DNA from: Nostoc favosum CHAB5714
GTDB lineage: Bacteria > Cyanobacteriota > Cyanobacteriia > Cyanobacteriales > Nostocaceae
Length of the DNA: 64,000 bases
Direction: 5' to 3'
Assembly (NCBI RefSeq): GCF_020829495.1
Contig: NZ_JAIVFQ010000011.1
Span: forward strand, 62,001-126,000
Below are positions 17,370 through 25,369 of the stretch, one piece after another. A program made the translations under genes and the position numbers. The notes beneath the pieces are model-generated. The model searched no databases and was not told the origin of the DNA. It saw only the letters and a program-made list of their open reading frames with translations. Each line of letters starts with the position of its first letter. Position 1 is the first letter of the stretch.

Positions 17370-19637
17370 ATGCCTTCACATGCCAAACCGTCTTTGGAGG
17401 CTGGTTTAGTTGCCCTCAAGCAGGGAAATTACCAAACAGCGATCGCTCGACTAGAACCTATTGCTAGCAGCCAAAGTAATGGTACTGCTAGCTTACAAGC
17501 CCAGGTTGGTTTAGTGATGGCTTATGCACGGATTGGAGAAGCCTCCAAAGCGATCGCTATTTCTCAGAATCTCATTGAGAGTAACAATCCGCAAGTTCAA
17601 GAGTGGGCAACACGCGCTCTCGAACACCTGACAAAACGTCAAAAACGCGATCAAGAATCAAAAAATGTCGAAACTGGATTTGTTGCCTTTGATAACTCAA
17701 CCCCAGATTCTTCCCCAGTTACCCCCCCGGAAACTCCTACATTAGAGGAACAGCCAAAAGATCAAGTAATAGAAACCAAGAGCGACGAAACCCCGCCGAT
17801 GGTGCCACTAGCTAGACTCAAAGCTACAGTAGCGACACCACTGCCAGCAGCAGGATCTGTGCCCTTAAGCGGTTTCATGGGTTCTGTCACCCGCACCCAA
17901 GCTAAATTATTCGGTGTTATTTATTGGCGACAAGCACAACGCGCCAGAGCATGGCAACCCCTACGTAAACCGAAATTAATCCCTTTACGGTTGCTGACAG
18001 CAGGAACATTCATCGCTCTGTTTTGGGTGATGCGAGAAATGCTCAAATTAGCAATGGGATTCATCAACCAGACTTTAGTCAAACTACCTTATCTGGAGCC
18101 ATTGCAGCTTTTATACCGCGACCCTACTAAATTGTTGCTAATAGTATTGGTGCTTTTAATCGGAGTATCACCTTGGTTGCTGGATCTGCTACTGGCGAAC
18201 TTGTATGGTCAGCGAGAATTTCCCAAAGATGTATTGAATGCCCATAGCCGCGAAGCTGTTCGGGTGCTACAACGTTGTTGCCAACAGAGGCACTGGCCGT
18301 TACCCAAACTGCGGATTTTACCAATGGCTGCACCAATTATCCTGACTTATGGTAGTTTACCACGTAATGCCAGGATTGTTGTGAGTCAGGGACTATTAGA
18401 GCAACTAGCAGATGATGAAATCGCCATTATTTACGCCACGCAGCTAGGGCATATTGCTCACTGGGATTTTGCTGTGATGTCTTTGTTGCTGCTGGTGACA
18501 CTACCAATTCATCAGCTATATCAGCAAGTATCGAATTGGGGAGATAAAATATCAGGGATTTGGCGCCCTCCGGTGGCAATTCTAGCTAGTATCGTTTATG
18601 GAGTTTGGTGTTTGCTGACTGGGACTGCATTGTGGTTGTCGCGGTTGCGGCTTTATTATAGCGATCGCGTCGCCTCTGAAATTACAGGTAATCCCAATGC
18701 CCTGATTCGGGCTTTACTCAAAATTGCCATTGGCATTGCAGCTGATATCCAAAAAGAGGAACAGACCAGTTGGCAACTAGAAAGCTTAAATCTCTTGACA
18801 CCAGTCAGCCAGCAACAGAGCCTTTCTTTGGGCACTATTGCCAGCAATCTATCTTTTGAATCATTTTTGAAGTGGGATACTGCCAATCCCTATCGCCGAT
18901 GGTTTACGATTAATAATAGTCATCCCCTGATGGGCGATCGCATCGAACGCCTCTGCCAAATAGCCCGTCACTGGCATCTAGACACCGAATTACATTTTGC
19001 TAGCGAGCCATCAAAAGTTAAGCGTCAGTCTTTCTTATTACAAATCGCTCCCTGGTTGGGAATTCCTCTAGGGGTTCTGTTTGCAGGTTTAGTCTGGCTA
19101 ATGTGGCAACTAGCATTCGCACTCAAGTTTTTAAATCTAAAGTGGATATATGAAGATTGGTCTTTCATTACAGGCTGCCTTCTGATTGGCTTTAGCATCG
19201 GTACAGTGATGCGGATTAATTCTTTCTTCCCCGATATTAAACCTGCCACTGTGCAAACTGACGATTACCTACCCAACCTGTTAGCTGACCCTTCTGCTTT
19301 ACCAATTGATAGCATCAGCGTGCGTCTTGTGGGTAAATTATTAGGTCGTCAAGGCACTAGCAACTCCCTAGCGCAAGATTTAATCCTTCAATCCAGCGCA
19401 GGTTTAGTGAAATTACACCACATTTCTTGGCTAGGACAGCCAGTCAATCACCAGGATCTCATTGGTAGGCAAATTATTGTCACAGGTTGGTTCCGCCGAG
19501 GAGCAACACCTTGGATCGATATCCAAACCCTGGAAACTCAAAGTGGTAAAACCATTCATAGCCCTCATCCCATTTGGTCTACTTTTTTAGCAGTTGCAGC
19601 ACAGGCTTGGGGCGCATACATTTTTCTCACTGGTTAG
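17370..19637 (+). CDS. Membrane M48-peptidase-like protein lacking the HExxH motif
   Basis: I start at ATG 17370 (MPSHAKPSLEAGLVALKQGN); the frame is open upstream but poorly protein-like. The first 100 residues form TPR-like helices, then an acidic-Pro linker, two membrane segments (about 225-290 in the longer numbering), an M48-like domain, and further membrane helices near the C-terminus. Where M48 proteases have the zinc motif HExxH the sequence is ATQLGHIAHWDF, so His and Glu are replaced by Thr and Gln; the second conserved part (YYSDRVASEITGNPNAL) is present. It is therefore probably a non-catalytic relative. Neighbour prfC is unrelated. Confidence 0.8.
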   Translation: MPSHAKPSLEAGLVALKQGNYQTAIARLEPIASSQSNGTASLQAQVGLVMAYARIGEASKAIAISQNLIESNNPQVQEWATRALEHLTKRQKRDQESKNVETGFVAFDNSTPDSSPVTPPETPTLEEQPKDQVIETKSDETPPMVPLARLKATVATPLPAAGSVPLSGFMGSVTRTQAKLFGVIYWRQAQRARAWQPLRKPKLIPLRLLTAGTFIALFWVMREMLKLAMGFINQTLVKLPYLEPLQLLYRDPTKLLLIVLVLLIGVSPWLLDLLLANLYGQREFPKDVLNAHSREAVRVLQRCCQQRHWPLPKLRILPMAAPIILTYGSLPRNARIVVSQGLLEQLADDEIAIIYATQLGHIAHWDFAVMSLLLLVTLPIHQLYQQVSNWGDKISGIWRPPVAILASIVYGVWCLLTGTALWLSRLRLYYSDRVASEITGNPNALIRALLKIAIGIAADIQKEEQTSWQLESLNLLTPVSQQQSLSLGTIASNLSFESFLKWDTANPYRRWFTINNSHPLMGDRIERLCQIARHWHLDTELHFASEPSKVKRQSFLLQIAPWLGIPLGVLFAGLVWLMWQLAFALKFLNLKWIYEDWSFITGCLLIGFSIGTVMRINSFFPDIKPATVQTDDYLPNLLADPSALPIDSISVRLVGKLLGRQGTSNSLAQDLILQSSAGLVKLHHISWLGQPVNHQDLIGRQIIVTGWFRRGATPWIDIQTLETQSGKTIHSPHPIWSTFLAVAAQAWGAYIFLTG

Positions 19638-19642
19638 TTATT

Positions 19643-19735
19643 GGTCATTGGTCATTGGTCATTAGTCATTAGTCATTAGTCATTAGTCATTAGCAAAGGA
19701 CAAAGGACAAAGGACAAAGGACAAAGGACAAATAG
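19643..19735. repeat. Heptamer tandem repeats after the M48-like gene
   Basis: About seven copies of a GTCATTG/GTCATTA heptamer (19643-19691) are followed by about six copies of AAAGGAC (19694-19731). The array begins immediately after the stop codon at 19637. The same two heptamers recur in 21965-22030 before the hydrolase gene. Confidence 0.9.
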
Positions 19736-19781
19736 GAATGTAAACAAAAGTTGCAGGTTTTCTTTCAAAGTGTTACATTTA

Positions 19782-19810
19782 TTTACACAAACAATAGCAA
19801 ACGACATAAC
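19782..19810 (+). promoter_or_regulatory. Possible promoter for a small RNA
   Basis: TTTACA (19782-19787) and CATAAC (19805-19810) are 17 bases apart, a good sigma70-type geometry with fair match to TTGACA/TATAAT. Transcription would start near 19817, about 100 bases before the strong terminator at 19891-19915. Confidence 0.35.
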
Positions 19811-19816
19811 TCAGCA

Positions 19817-19915
19817 CTACAGCTTAGTTATGAATTCGGATGCTTTTCCCCCGCTCCATACTTTTTATCCTCCCAACACAGCAGGAAATTAACCAGCCAC
19901 TGGCTGGTTTTTGTT
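19817..19915 (+). ncRNA. Candidate small RNA or leader fragment upstream of the RRM gene
   Basis: The stretch lies between a promoter-like pair and an intrinsic terminator and holds no protein-like frame. It is about 100 nt, pyrimidine-rich in the middle (TTTTCCCCCGCTCC, TTATCCTCCC) and ends with the terminator hairpin. I do not recognise a known family (it does not match 6S, Yfr1 or Yfr2 motifs that I can recall). It could also be an attenuated leader of the RNA-binding protein gene 400 bases downstream. Confidence 0.35.
19891..19915 (+). terminator. Intrinsic terminator
   Basis: AACCAGCC and GGCTGGTT form an 8-bp stem around a short ACT loop (19891-19910), followed at once by a T-rich run TTTGTTT. 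This is the classical Rho-independent form on the + strand. Confidence 0.8.
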
Positions 19916-20325
19916 TCAAAATATGCTTGGTTGAATAAAAAATGTGTTTTATGTTACGATGCAGTAATACTAACGTCAGAAATGTATGCGCTAAACTAGC
20001 TACGTAGAAAATACCGTGGTAATGTAAGGAATGGTATTTGATTCTGCGAAAAAGGCATGGAAGAAAGCGTGTACTTTAGCAGGCAATAGACTATTAAATT
20101 TACAATTCTTAGAATTAAGGTGTTATTAGCTCACCATACATAGTGTGGGCTTTTGGATTAAACAAGCTTGATCCCGACGAAAAACTGTATTGTTGTATAG
20201 GTTGACAGTTTCGAGCAAAAAAATTGGTTTATGGCAGTCTTGGTCAATAGCATCTATTTAAAAGCCAAAGCCAAGTGATTGTTTTCTTGCCTTGCCATGT
20301 TCATTCAACTCTGGAGGTATAGTTC

Positions 20326-20835
20326 ATGTCCATTCGCCTATATATAGGTAATTTGCCTAAAGAAGAAATAGATCGTCAGGATCTGCAAGCAGTTTTTGCA
20401 GCAGAAGGTGATGCTGTAACTACTAAATTAATTAAAGACCGTAAAACTGGCAAATGCCGTGGTTTTGGTTTTCTTACAGTCAACAACGACGAACAAGCTG
20501 ACGAAATTATTGAAAAATATAATGGTCAGATGTTCAAAGACACTCCGATTAAGCTAGAGAAGGCATTACCTCGGACAAAAGGTGATGAGGGTGATGAGCA
20601 ACCTCCAAAACCAGTTACTCTTGCTGCTAGTAGTACCCCCACTCCTAGCCCTAATAGAGAAGGTAGCCGCCGCGAAAAAAGCTCTAAGAAGCCTCGTCGT
20701 GGCGGCGGCGGTGGCGGAGGTTCTCGTGAAAACAGCACCACAACCACCGATTCAGACGCTATTCGTCCAGATCCTCGTTGGGCTTCGGAATTAGAAAAGC
20801 TGAAGCAGATGTTAGCTGCACAAACTACGAATTAA
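20326..20835 (+). CDS. RRM-type RNA-binding protein with Gly/Arg-rich tail
   Basis: The 169-residue protein has a single RNA recognition motif (residues 1-80) with RNP2 LYIGNL (5-10) and RNP1 CRGFGFLT (44-51), then a charged linker, a basic patch SRREKSSKKPRR, a run of seven glycines and a helical end (ELEKLKQMLAAQ). It is a longer form of the cyanobacterial Rbp family, whose members bind mRNA and are often cold-induced. GGAGGT (about 20311-20317) precedes ATG 20326. A long upstream region with a candidate small RNA hints at RNA-level control. Confidence 0.9.
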   Translation: MSIRLYIGNLPKEEIDRQDLQAVFAAEGDAVTTKLIKDRKTGKCRGFGFLTVNNDEQADEIIEKYNGQMFKDTPIKLEKALPRTKGDEGDEQPPKPVTLAASSTPTPSPNREGSRREKSSKKPRRGGGGGGGSRENSTTTTDSDAIRPDPRWASELEKLKQMLAAQTTN

Positions 20836-20850
20836 TCCCTAAGGGAGAGA

Positions 20851-20898
20851 AATTAAAAATTAAAAATCAGAATTTTTTTTGATTTTTAATTTTTAATT
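20851..20898. terminator. AT-rich 19-bp perfect inverted repeat after the RRM gene
   Basis: AATTAAAAATTAAAAATCA (20851-20869) is the exact reverse complement of 20880-20898, with a T-rich loop. It begins 16 bases after the stop codon. It may act as a terminator, although its stem is all A-T and it is also of the dispersed AATTAAAAATT repeat type. Confidence 0.55.
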
Positions 20899-21538
20899 GT
20901 TGATTATTACCTAGCTGCTTAGTTAAAAGCTAATTGCAGCTAATTTGGTAAGTGGGTAGGCGCAGCCTAACCTAGGTATCGCATAGTAAATAGGACTTAC
21001 GCATTGACAAGAAGTATTAAATATGGAGCAACGTTAAAAACTATATCTTTCGTAAGGGCACAGCATTGCTGTGCCCCTACAACATGGTCTATTTACGATC
21101 GCAGAATAATTAAGAAAAGCCTGAAAACTTCCTATTTTAGGTAATGCACATCACGATGCATTTGTACAGTGCGTAACTCCTAGTAAAATCAAGCGACACA
21201 TAAATTTCACGCATTCCACATCCTTACGTAATAGTAAGTCTATACTGATACAACAATACCTTCCATAGAGTTACTGTTAGAGCTTGCTTATAAAAAAATT
21301 AAGTTTTTGTGATTAGGCGCATTGAAAAACCTGACTGAAAATGAATGCGATGCCTACGGCGGGCTGCGCCTACGCAATAATTGTCTAGATTTGACAGGTT
21401 ATAGCTAGCTGATATGCCAAGGTGAACCGGAGGCGCACAGGCGCAGCCCGCACTTCGACAAAGCTCAGTGACCACCGTAGGCATCGCTCTAAAGATAATC
21501 TACACTCAAGGTGATACCGATCATTTGCAGCTTCTGTT
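20899..21538. other. Non-coding region with dispersed repeats upstream of sufE
   Basis: About 640 bases without a gene. It includes an intact copy of the repeat GGGCACAGCATTGCTGTGCCC (around 21057-21077) and a pair of opposed GC-rich repeats: GATGCCTACGGCGGGCTGCG (about 21348-21372) and its complement around 21439-21487, which can fold together over about 140 bases. Confidence 0.6.
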
Positions 21539-21973
21539 ATGTCCTCAACTCTAGATTCTTTGCCACCTGCGCTCGCTAAAATTGTCCAGCGCTTTCAACG
21601 CGCTTCCGAACCGAAGCGACGCTACGAACAGCTAATCTGGTATGCTCAGAAGCTCAATGAGTTCCCAGAAGCTGATAAATTACCCGAAAATAAAGTTCCT
21701 GGTTGTGTGTCTCAAGTTTATATCACAGCAGCCTTGGATGACGGTAAGGTTGTGTTTCAGGGTGATTCCGATTCTCAGTTAACCAAAGGATTAGTCGGGC
21801 TTCTGGTTGAAGGATTACATGGACTAACGCCAAGTGAGATTGTCCAGCTGACTCCAGATTTTATTCAAGAAACAGGTTTAAATGTTAGCCTGACACCTTC
21901 CCGTGCTAATGGATTTTACAATATTTTTAAAACCATGCAAAAAAAAGCATTGGAATCTAAAATTGGTCATTAG
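21539..21973 (+). CDS. sufE: Sulfur transfer protein SufE
   Basis: SufE accepts persulfide sulfur from cysteine desulfurase SufS and passes it to the SUF iron-sulfur assembly scaffold. The 144-residue protein has the whole fold: an N-terminal helix, the motif VPGCVSQVYI with the acceptor cysteine Cys56, GLVGLLVEGLHGLTPSEIV, and the C-terminal SRANGFYNIFKTM. No other suf genes are in the window. The stop codon is embedded in a GGTCATT heptamer repeat, which encodes its last residues. Confidence 0.95.
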   Translation: MSSTLDSLPPALAKIVQRFQRASEPKRRYEQLIWYAQKLNEFPEADKLPENKVPGCVSQVYITAALDDGKVVFQGDSDSQLTKGLVGLLVEGLHGLTPSEIVQLTPDFIQETGLNVSLTPSRANGFYNIFKTMQKKALESKIGH

Positions 21974-22030
21974 TCATTAGTCATTGGTCATTAGCAAAGG
22001 ACAAATGACAAATGACAAAGGACAACTGAC
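21965..22030. repeat. Heptamer tandem repeats between sufE and the hydrolase gene
   Basis: GTCATTA/GTCATTG units (21965-21996) followed by AAAGGAC/AAATGAC units up to 22030. The block overlaps the sufE stop on one side and touches the possible ATG 22033 on the other, which itself lies in the ACAAATGACAAAT repeat. Confidence 0.85.
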
Positions 22031-22032
22031 AA

Positions 22033-22983
22033 ATGACAAATAAGGTACAACTACCAAAATTTAGTCTCATGTCAACAAATTTATTATCTACCCCTGCTGC
22101 TATTGGTTTTGGTGGAGTAGTTCAAGAATATCTCTGGAACTGGGAAAATCAGCAATTGCGAGTTGTTTATGAAACCCTCGGTAAAGGTTCACCGCTATTG
22201 CTGCTACCATCTTTCAGCAGTGTTTCGACGCGTTTGGAAGTAGGCGAACTTGCCAGGTTACTAGCTCCCAATTTTAAAGTTGTAGCCATAGACTGGCCAG
22301 GTTTTGGTGAATCTTCTCGCCCTAGCTTGAATTACCGACCAGAAATATATCAGCAATTTCTGGAAGATTTTGTCAAAACTATTTTTAATACTCCCATTAC
22401 TGTGGTGGCGGCTGGTCATGGTGCTAGTTACGTTTTACAATTAGCTGTCAAACAACCTGCTACTTTCTCACGAATTTTGTTGTTAGCTCCTACTTGGCGT
22501 GGGCCTTTACCAACAATGGGGGCAAGTCAGCAAATAGCTGGCATGGTGAGAGAATTGGTGCGATCGCCTATACTTGGTCAAGCTCTCTACAAACTTAACA
22601 CTAGCCAATCTTTCTTAAGTTTTATGTACCGCCGTCATGTCTTTACTGACGCGGCTAAAATTACACCCAGTTTCATTAAGAAGAAGTGGCACATGACTCA
22701 ACAACCAGGAGCGCGATTTGCTTCTGCTGCCTTTGTAACTGGTAATCTCGATGCTGTACACGAACAATCTGATTTTCTGGGACTTGTGCAGTCTTTAACT
22801 GTACCGCTCATGGTAGTAATTGGGGAATCCAGCCCCCCCAAATCACGAGAAGAAATGAACGCTTTGGTAGCCTTACCAGGAGTGAGAAGCGTTGTCATAC
22901 CTGGTTCTCTGGGACTGCATGAAGAATACCCAGCAGTTGTTTTAGAAGCAGTTCAAGATTTTTTGTTCTCTCGAAAAAATTAA
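22033..22983 (+). CDS. Alpha/beta-hydrolase-fold protein without the nucleophilic serine
   Basis: The protein of up to 316 residues has an alpha/beta-hydrolase fold: PLLLLPSFSSVSTR (oxyanion strand), VVAIDWPGFGESSRP, then the nucleophile elbow, a cap region, and a C-terminal VPLMVVIGESSPP with GLHEEYP (the His position). At the elbow it reads AGHGASYV, so Gly130 stands where the family has Ser (G-x-S-x-G). The catalytic Ser is thus absent and the protein is probably not an ester/peptide hydrolase, unless Ser132 substitutes. The first 12 residues are repeat-derived; ATG 22069 is a likely alternative start. Confidence 0.8.
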   Translation: MTNKVQLPKFSLMSTNLLSTPAAIGFGGVVQEYLWNWENQQLRVVYETLGKGSPLLLLPSFSSVSTRLEVGELARLLAPNFKVVAIDWPGFGESSRPSLNYRPEIYQQFLEDFVKTIFNTPITVVAAGHGASYVLQLAVKQPATFSRILLLAPTWRGPLPTMGASQQIAGMVRELVRSPILGQALYKLNTSQSFLSFMYRRHVFTDAAKITPSFIKKKWHMTQQPGARFASAAFVTGNLDAVHEQSDFLGLVQSLTVPLMVVIGESSPPKSREEMNALVALPGVRSVVIPGSLGLHEEYPAVVLEAVQDFLFSRKN

Positions 22984-23036
22984 ATTCTCGCACCAAGAGG
23001 CAAAGAATAATTTTGCACCTTGGTGCGAGATTAAGA

Positions 23037-23984
23037 TTAGTTCAAGCTACTGCGAGTAAGTTTTTGCAAGCGAGAAAGAGAAAGCGCTAGTAGACCGACT
23101 ATACCAAGACCAAGAACAGTTGATGACTCAGGCACTGTCTTGACTTCAAAATCAAAACTGAAAGTGCCAGACTCTTTAAAGGGAATACGGTGATTATCAG
23201 TGCCTAAATCCACTAATTTGAATGATGCAGAATAAGTTCCCAGTGGTGCAGCAGCATCAGTCCAAAAAGTAGGGGTGAACGAAAAATTATCACCACTGCC
23301 GATTGTGTAGATATCGCCGACTGACTTGACAATATCAACGCCTACTGAATCACCAATATTCAATCCACTACTAATTGAGGCTAATTGTAAACCAATATTT
23401 GCACCCTCAAGCGATCGCTGCCAACGACCATTAGAGCTATTGAACAAATACTGATTGTCTAATTCTTTTGAAGTTTTTAGAGATGCTATAGGTTCTATTG
23501 TCAGATTGCTATATTCCTTATCTGTTGCAGTACTAATCAAGCGACCAGTATAAAACCCTGTGCCAGGTAATAATGTTAGCGGCGGTTGTTCTGAGTAAGA
23601 CTCAGGAATTCGGTTATTTGTATTGGTTGGGTTAATGGTTGGGTTATCTAATGGCCCTGAGTAGCTATAAGCACCAATCCCGTGGAAATGGCTTGATTCC
23701 GGCGTGTCTTCATTCCTGTGTGCAAACAGAAGGGTCAAACGATTGTAGTTGGGGTTTTCCAATCCTGCGTATGTCCCTGTAGAGAGAGCCTCCAAACCAT
23801 CTAACCCAATGTAAAAGCCCGTTTCTTCCGAATGATTATGAGTATCATCTGCTTGTGCGGGTGCAAAAGTGGTAGATAAAACCAGTGGTGCAACGACTAA
23901 AAAGCTAACTGCAAGAGACGCAGATGCTTGACCTGTTTGAGTTACTTGCTTTTTCAAGCAGGTAGTGTTTCTTGAAACCACCAC
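23037..23984 (-). CDS. All3515-like PEP-CTERM protein of the zinc response
   Basis: The 315-residue exported protein begins after a GTG-type start (several GTG/TTG candidates; exact start uncertain), has a hydrophobic signal sequence ending ...APAQA, then a His-rich start DDTHNHSEETGFYIGLDGL, and finishes with a PEP-CTERM anchor: VPESSTVLGLGIVGLLALSL and basic end. The arrangement matches the Zur-repressed All3515 family of Nostoc (family knowledge), proposed to be involved in zinc handling at the cell surface. A Zur-like palindrome stands just upstream (24014-24030), and the CobW gene is divergent. Confidence 0.85.
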   Translation of the reverse strand: MVVSRNTTCLKKQVTQTGQASASLAVSFLVVAPLVLSTTFAPAQADDTHNHSEETGFYIGLDGLEALSTGTYAGLENPNYNRLTLLFAHRNEDTPESSHFHGIGAYSYSGPLDNPTINPTNTNNRIPESYSEQPPLTLLPGTGFYTGRLISTATDKEYSNLTIEPIASLKTSKELDNQYLFNSSNGRWQRSLEGANIGLQLASISSGLNIGDSVGVDIVKSVGDIYTIGSGDNFSFTPTFWTDAAAPLGTYSASFKLVDLGTDNHRIPFKESGTFSFDFEVKTVPESSTVLGLGIVGLLALSLSRLQKLTRSSLN

Positions 23985-24013
23985 GCTTCTCCATCAATGT
24001 ATAATTTTTATAT

Positions 24014-24030
24014 ATGATAATGATTATCAT
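24014..24030. promoter_or_regulatory. Zur-like operator before the PEP-CTERM gene
   Basis: ATGATAATGATTATCAT is a palindrome of 17 bases with a single central mismatch base, the 7-1-7 form of cyanobacterial Zur boxes (TGATAATNATTATCA). It lies about 30 bases before the possible GTG start of the All3515-like gene, right for repression in zinc-replete cells. Confidence 0.8.
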
Positions 24031-24248
24031 AAATTCCGTAGCAATGTCAAGGTACTAGCTTGCAAATTCCCACAGGGTAGGTCGGCTTATATGCAATGTT
24101 CCTATCAGCTACGCCAACTTGTGAATATTTACTACTTATTACAGATGCATAAAAATAAAATGTTTGGTGATTAAATTATGTGATTATTTTGCTGAAACCC
24201 AAAATAACAGCAAGTTCGCACAAAAATATAAAAAGATTTATCATAGGC

Positions 24249-24261
24249 GATAATGATTATC
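24249..24261. promoter_or_regulatory. Zur-like operator before cobW
   Basis: GATAATGATTATC shares the core of the box at 24014-24030 and lies about 30 bases before ATG 24291. The outer bases are less symmetric (GGC on the left, CAT on the right), so it may be a weaker site. Both divergent genes thus have their own operator. Confidence 0.75.
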
Positions 24262-24290
24262 CATAAGGTGAGACAAGAGGAATTTAGAGT

Positions 24291-25262
24291 ATGGTGGCTG
24301 ACGTAATCAACAATTCAGTTCCCGTTACTGTTCTTACAGGCTATTTGGGAGCAGGTAAAACGACTCTACTCAATCACATCCTCACCTACGAACATGGCAA
24401 AAAAGTTGCTGTGATTGTCAATGAATTTGGGGAAGTGGGTATTGATAATCAATTGATTATCGATGCAGATGAAGAAATTTTTGAAATGAACAACGGCTGT
24501 ATCTGTTGTACAGTGCGCGGCGACTTAATTCGGATCATTGGCAATTTGATGAAGCGGCGCGATAAATTTGACCATATAGTAATTGAAACGACTGGATTAG
24601 CCGATCCTGCACCAGTGATTCAGACATTTTTTGTAGATGAAGATTTGCAAAGCCAACTGTCTCTAGATGCGGTGGTGACAGTCGTAGATGCCAAACATAT
24701 TTGGCAGCATTGGGATGCAGACGAAGCACAAGAACAGATTGCCTTTGCCGATGTAATTTTACTTAATAAAACAGATTTGGTAGCGCCGCAAGAGTTGGAT
24801 GAATTAGAAAAACGGATTCGGGCGATGAATGCGATCGCAAAAATCTACCGTACCCAAAATTCTGAACTAGGAATAGATGCTTTATTAGGTGTAAAAGCCT
24901 TTGATTTAGACCGTGCATTAGAAATTGATCCAAATTTCTTAGGCGAAGATGCTCATGTACACGATGAAAGCGTCTTTTCTGTGGCTTTAGTAGAAGCAGG
25001 TGCAGTCGATGGAGAAAAATTAAACGCTTGGCTTTCCGAGTTACTGCGTACCCAAGGCCCAGATATTTTTCGGATGAAAGGCATTTTAAATATTGCTGGA
25101 GAAGATAATCGATTTGTATTCCAAGGAGTACACATGATATTTGATGGCAAACCCGATCGCCCCTGGAAACCAAGCGAAACTCCCAAAAACGAACTAGTGT
25201 TCATCGGTCGCAATCTTGATGCAGCCCAACTCAAGCAAGATTTTCTCGCTTGTCTAGTTTAA
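24291..25262 (+). CDS. CobW/COG0523-family metal-chaperone GTPase
   Basis: The 323-residue protein has a G3E-GTPase domain with P-loop TGYLGAGKTTLLNHI (16-30), the metal-binding motif CICC (70-73) in EMNNGCICCTV, ETTGLADP, and NKTDL as G4, followed by the CobW C-terminal domain (GILNIAGEDNRFVFQGVHM). COG0523 proteins load zinc or other metals onto target proteins. A Zur-type operator and the neighbouring All3515-like gene argue for a zinc-scarcity role rather than cobalamin synthesis (inference). The acidic-His stretch GEDAHVHDE (about 219-227) may bind metal. WD40 gene follows in the same direction. Confidence 0.9.
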   Translation: MVADVINNSVPVTVLTGYLGAGKTTLLNHILTYEHGKKVAVIVNEFGEVGIDNQLIIDADEEIFEMNNGCICCTVRGDLIRIIGNLMKRRDKFDHIVIETTGLADPAPVIQTFFVDEDLQSQLSLDAVVTVVDAKHIWQHWDADEAQEQIAFADVILLNKTDLVAPQELDELEKRIRAMNAIAKIYRTQNSELGIDALLGVKAFDLDRALEIDPNFLGEDAHVHDESVFSVALVEAGAVDGEKLNAWLSELLRTQGPDIFRMKGILNIAGEDNRFVFQGVHMIFDGKPDRPWKPSETPKNELVFIGRNLDAAQLKQDFLACLV

Positions 25263-25269
25263 AAAGCGA

Positions 25270-25362
25270 GTTAGGAGTTATGAGTGATGAGTTATGAGTT
25301 AAAAATTCCTAACTCCTAACTCCTAACTTCTAACTCCTAACTCCTAACTCCTAACTTCTCTA
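25270..25362. repeat. Heptamer repeats between cobW and the WD40 gene
   Basis: GAGTTAG/GAGTTAT units are followed by the complement CTAACTC/CTAACTT repeated about eight times. The two sides can pair as a hairpin of about 25-30 bases and could affect read-through from cobW. Confidence 0.9.
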
Positions 25363-25369
25363 CATAACT

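Noticed and set aside
19751-19999. 82-codon frame covering the candidate small RNA
   Set aside because: It runs through a terminator hairpin and has no family resemblance.
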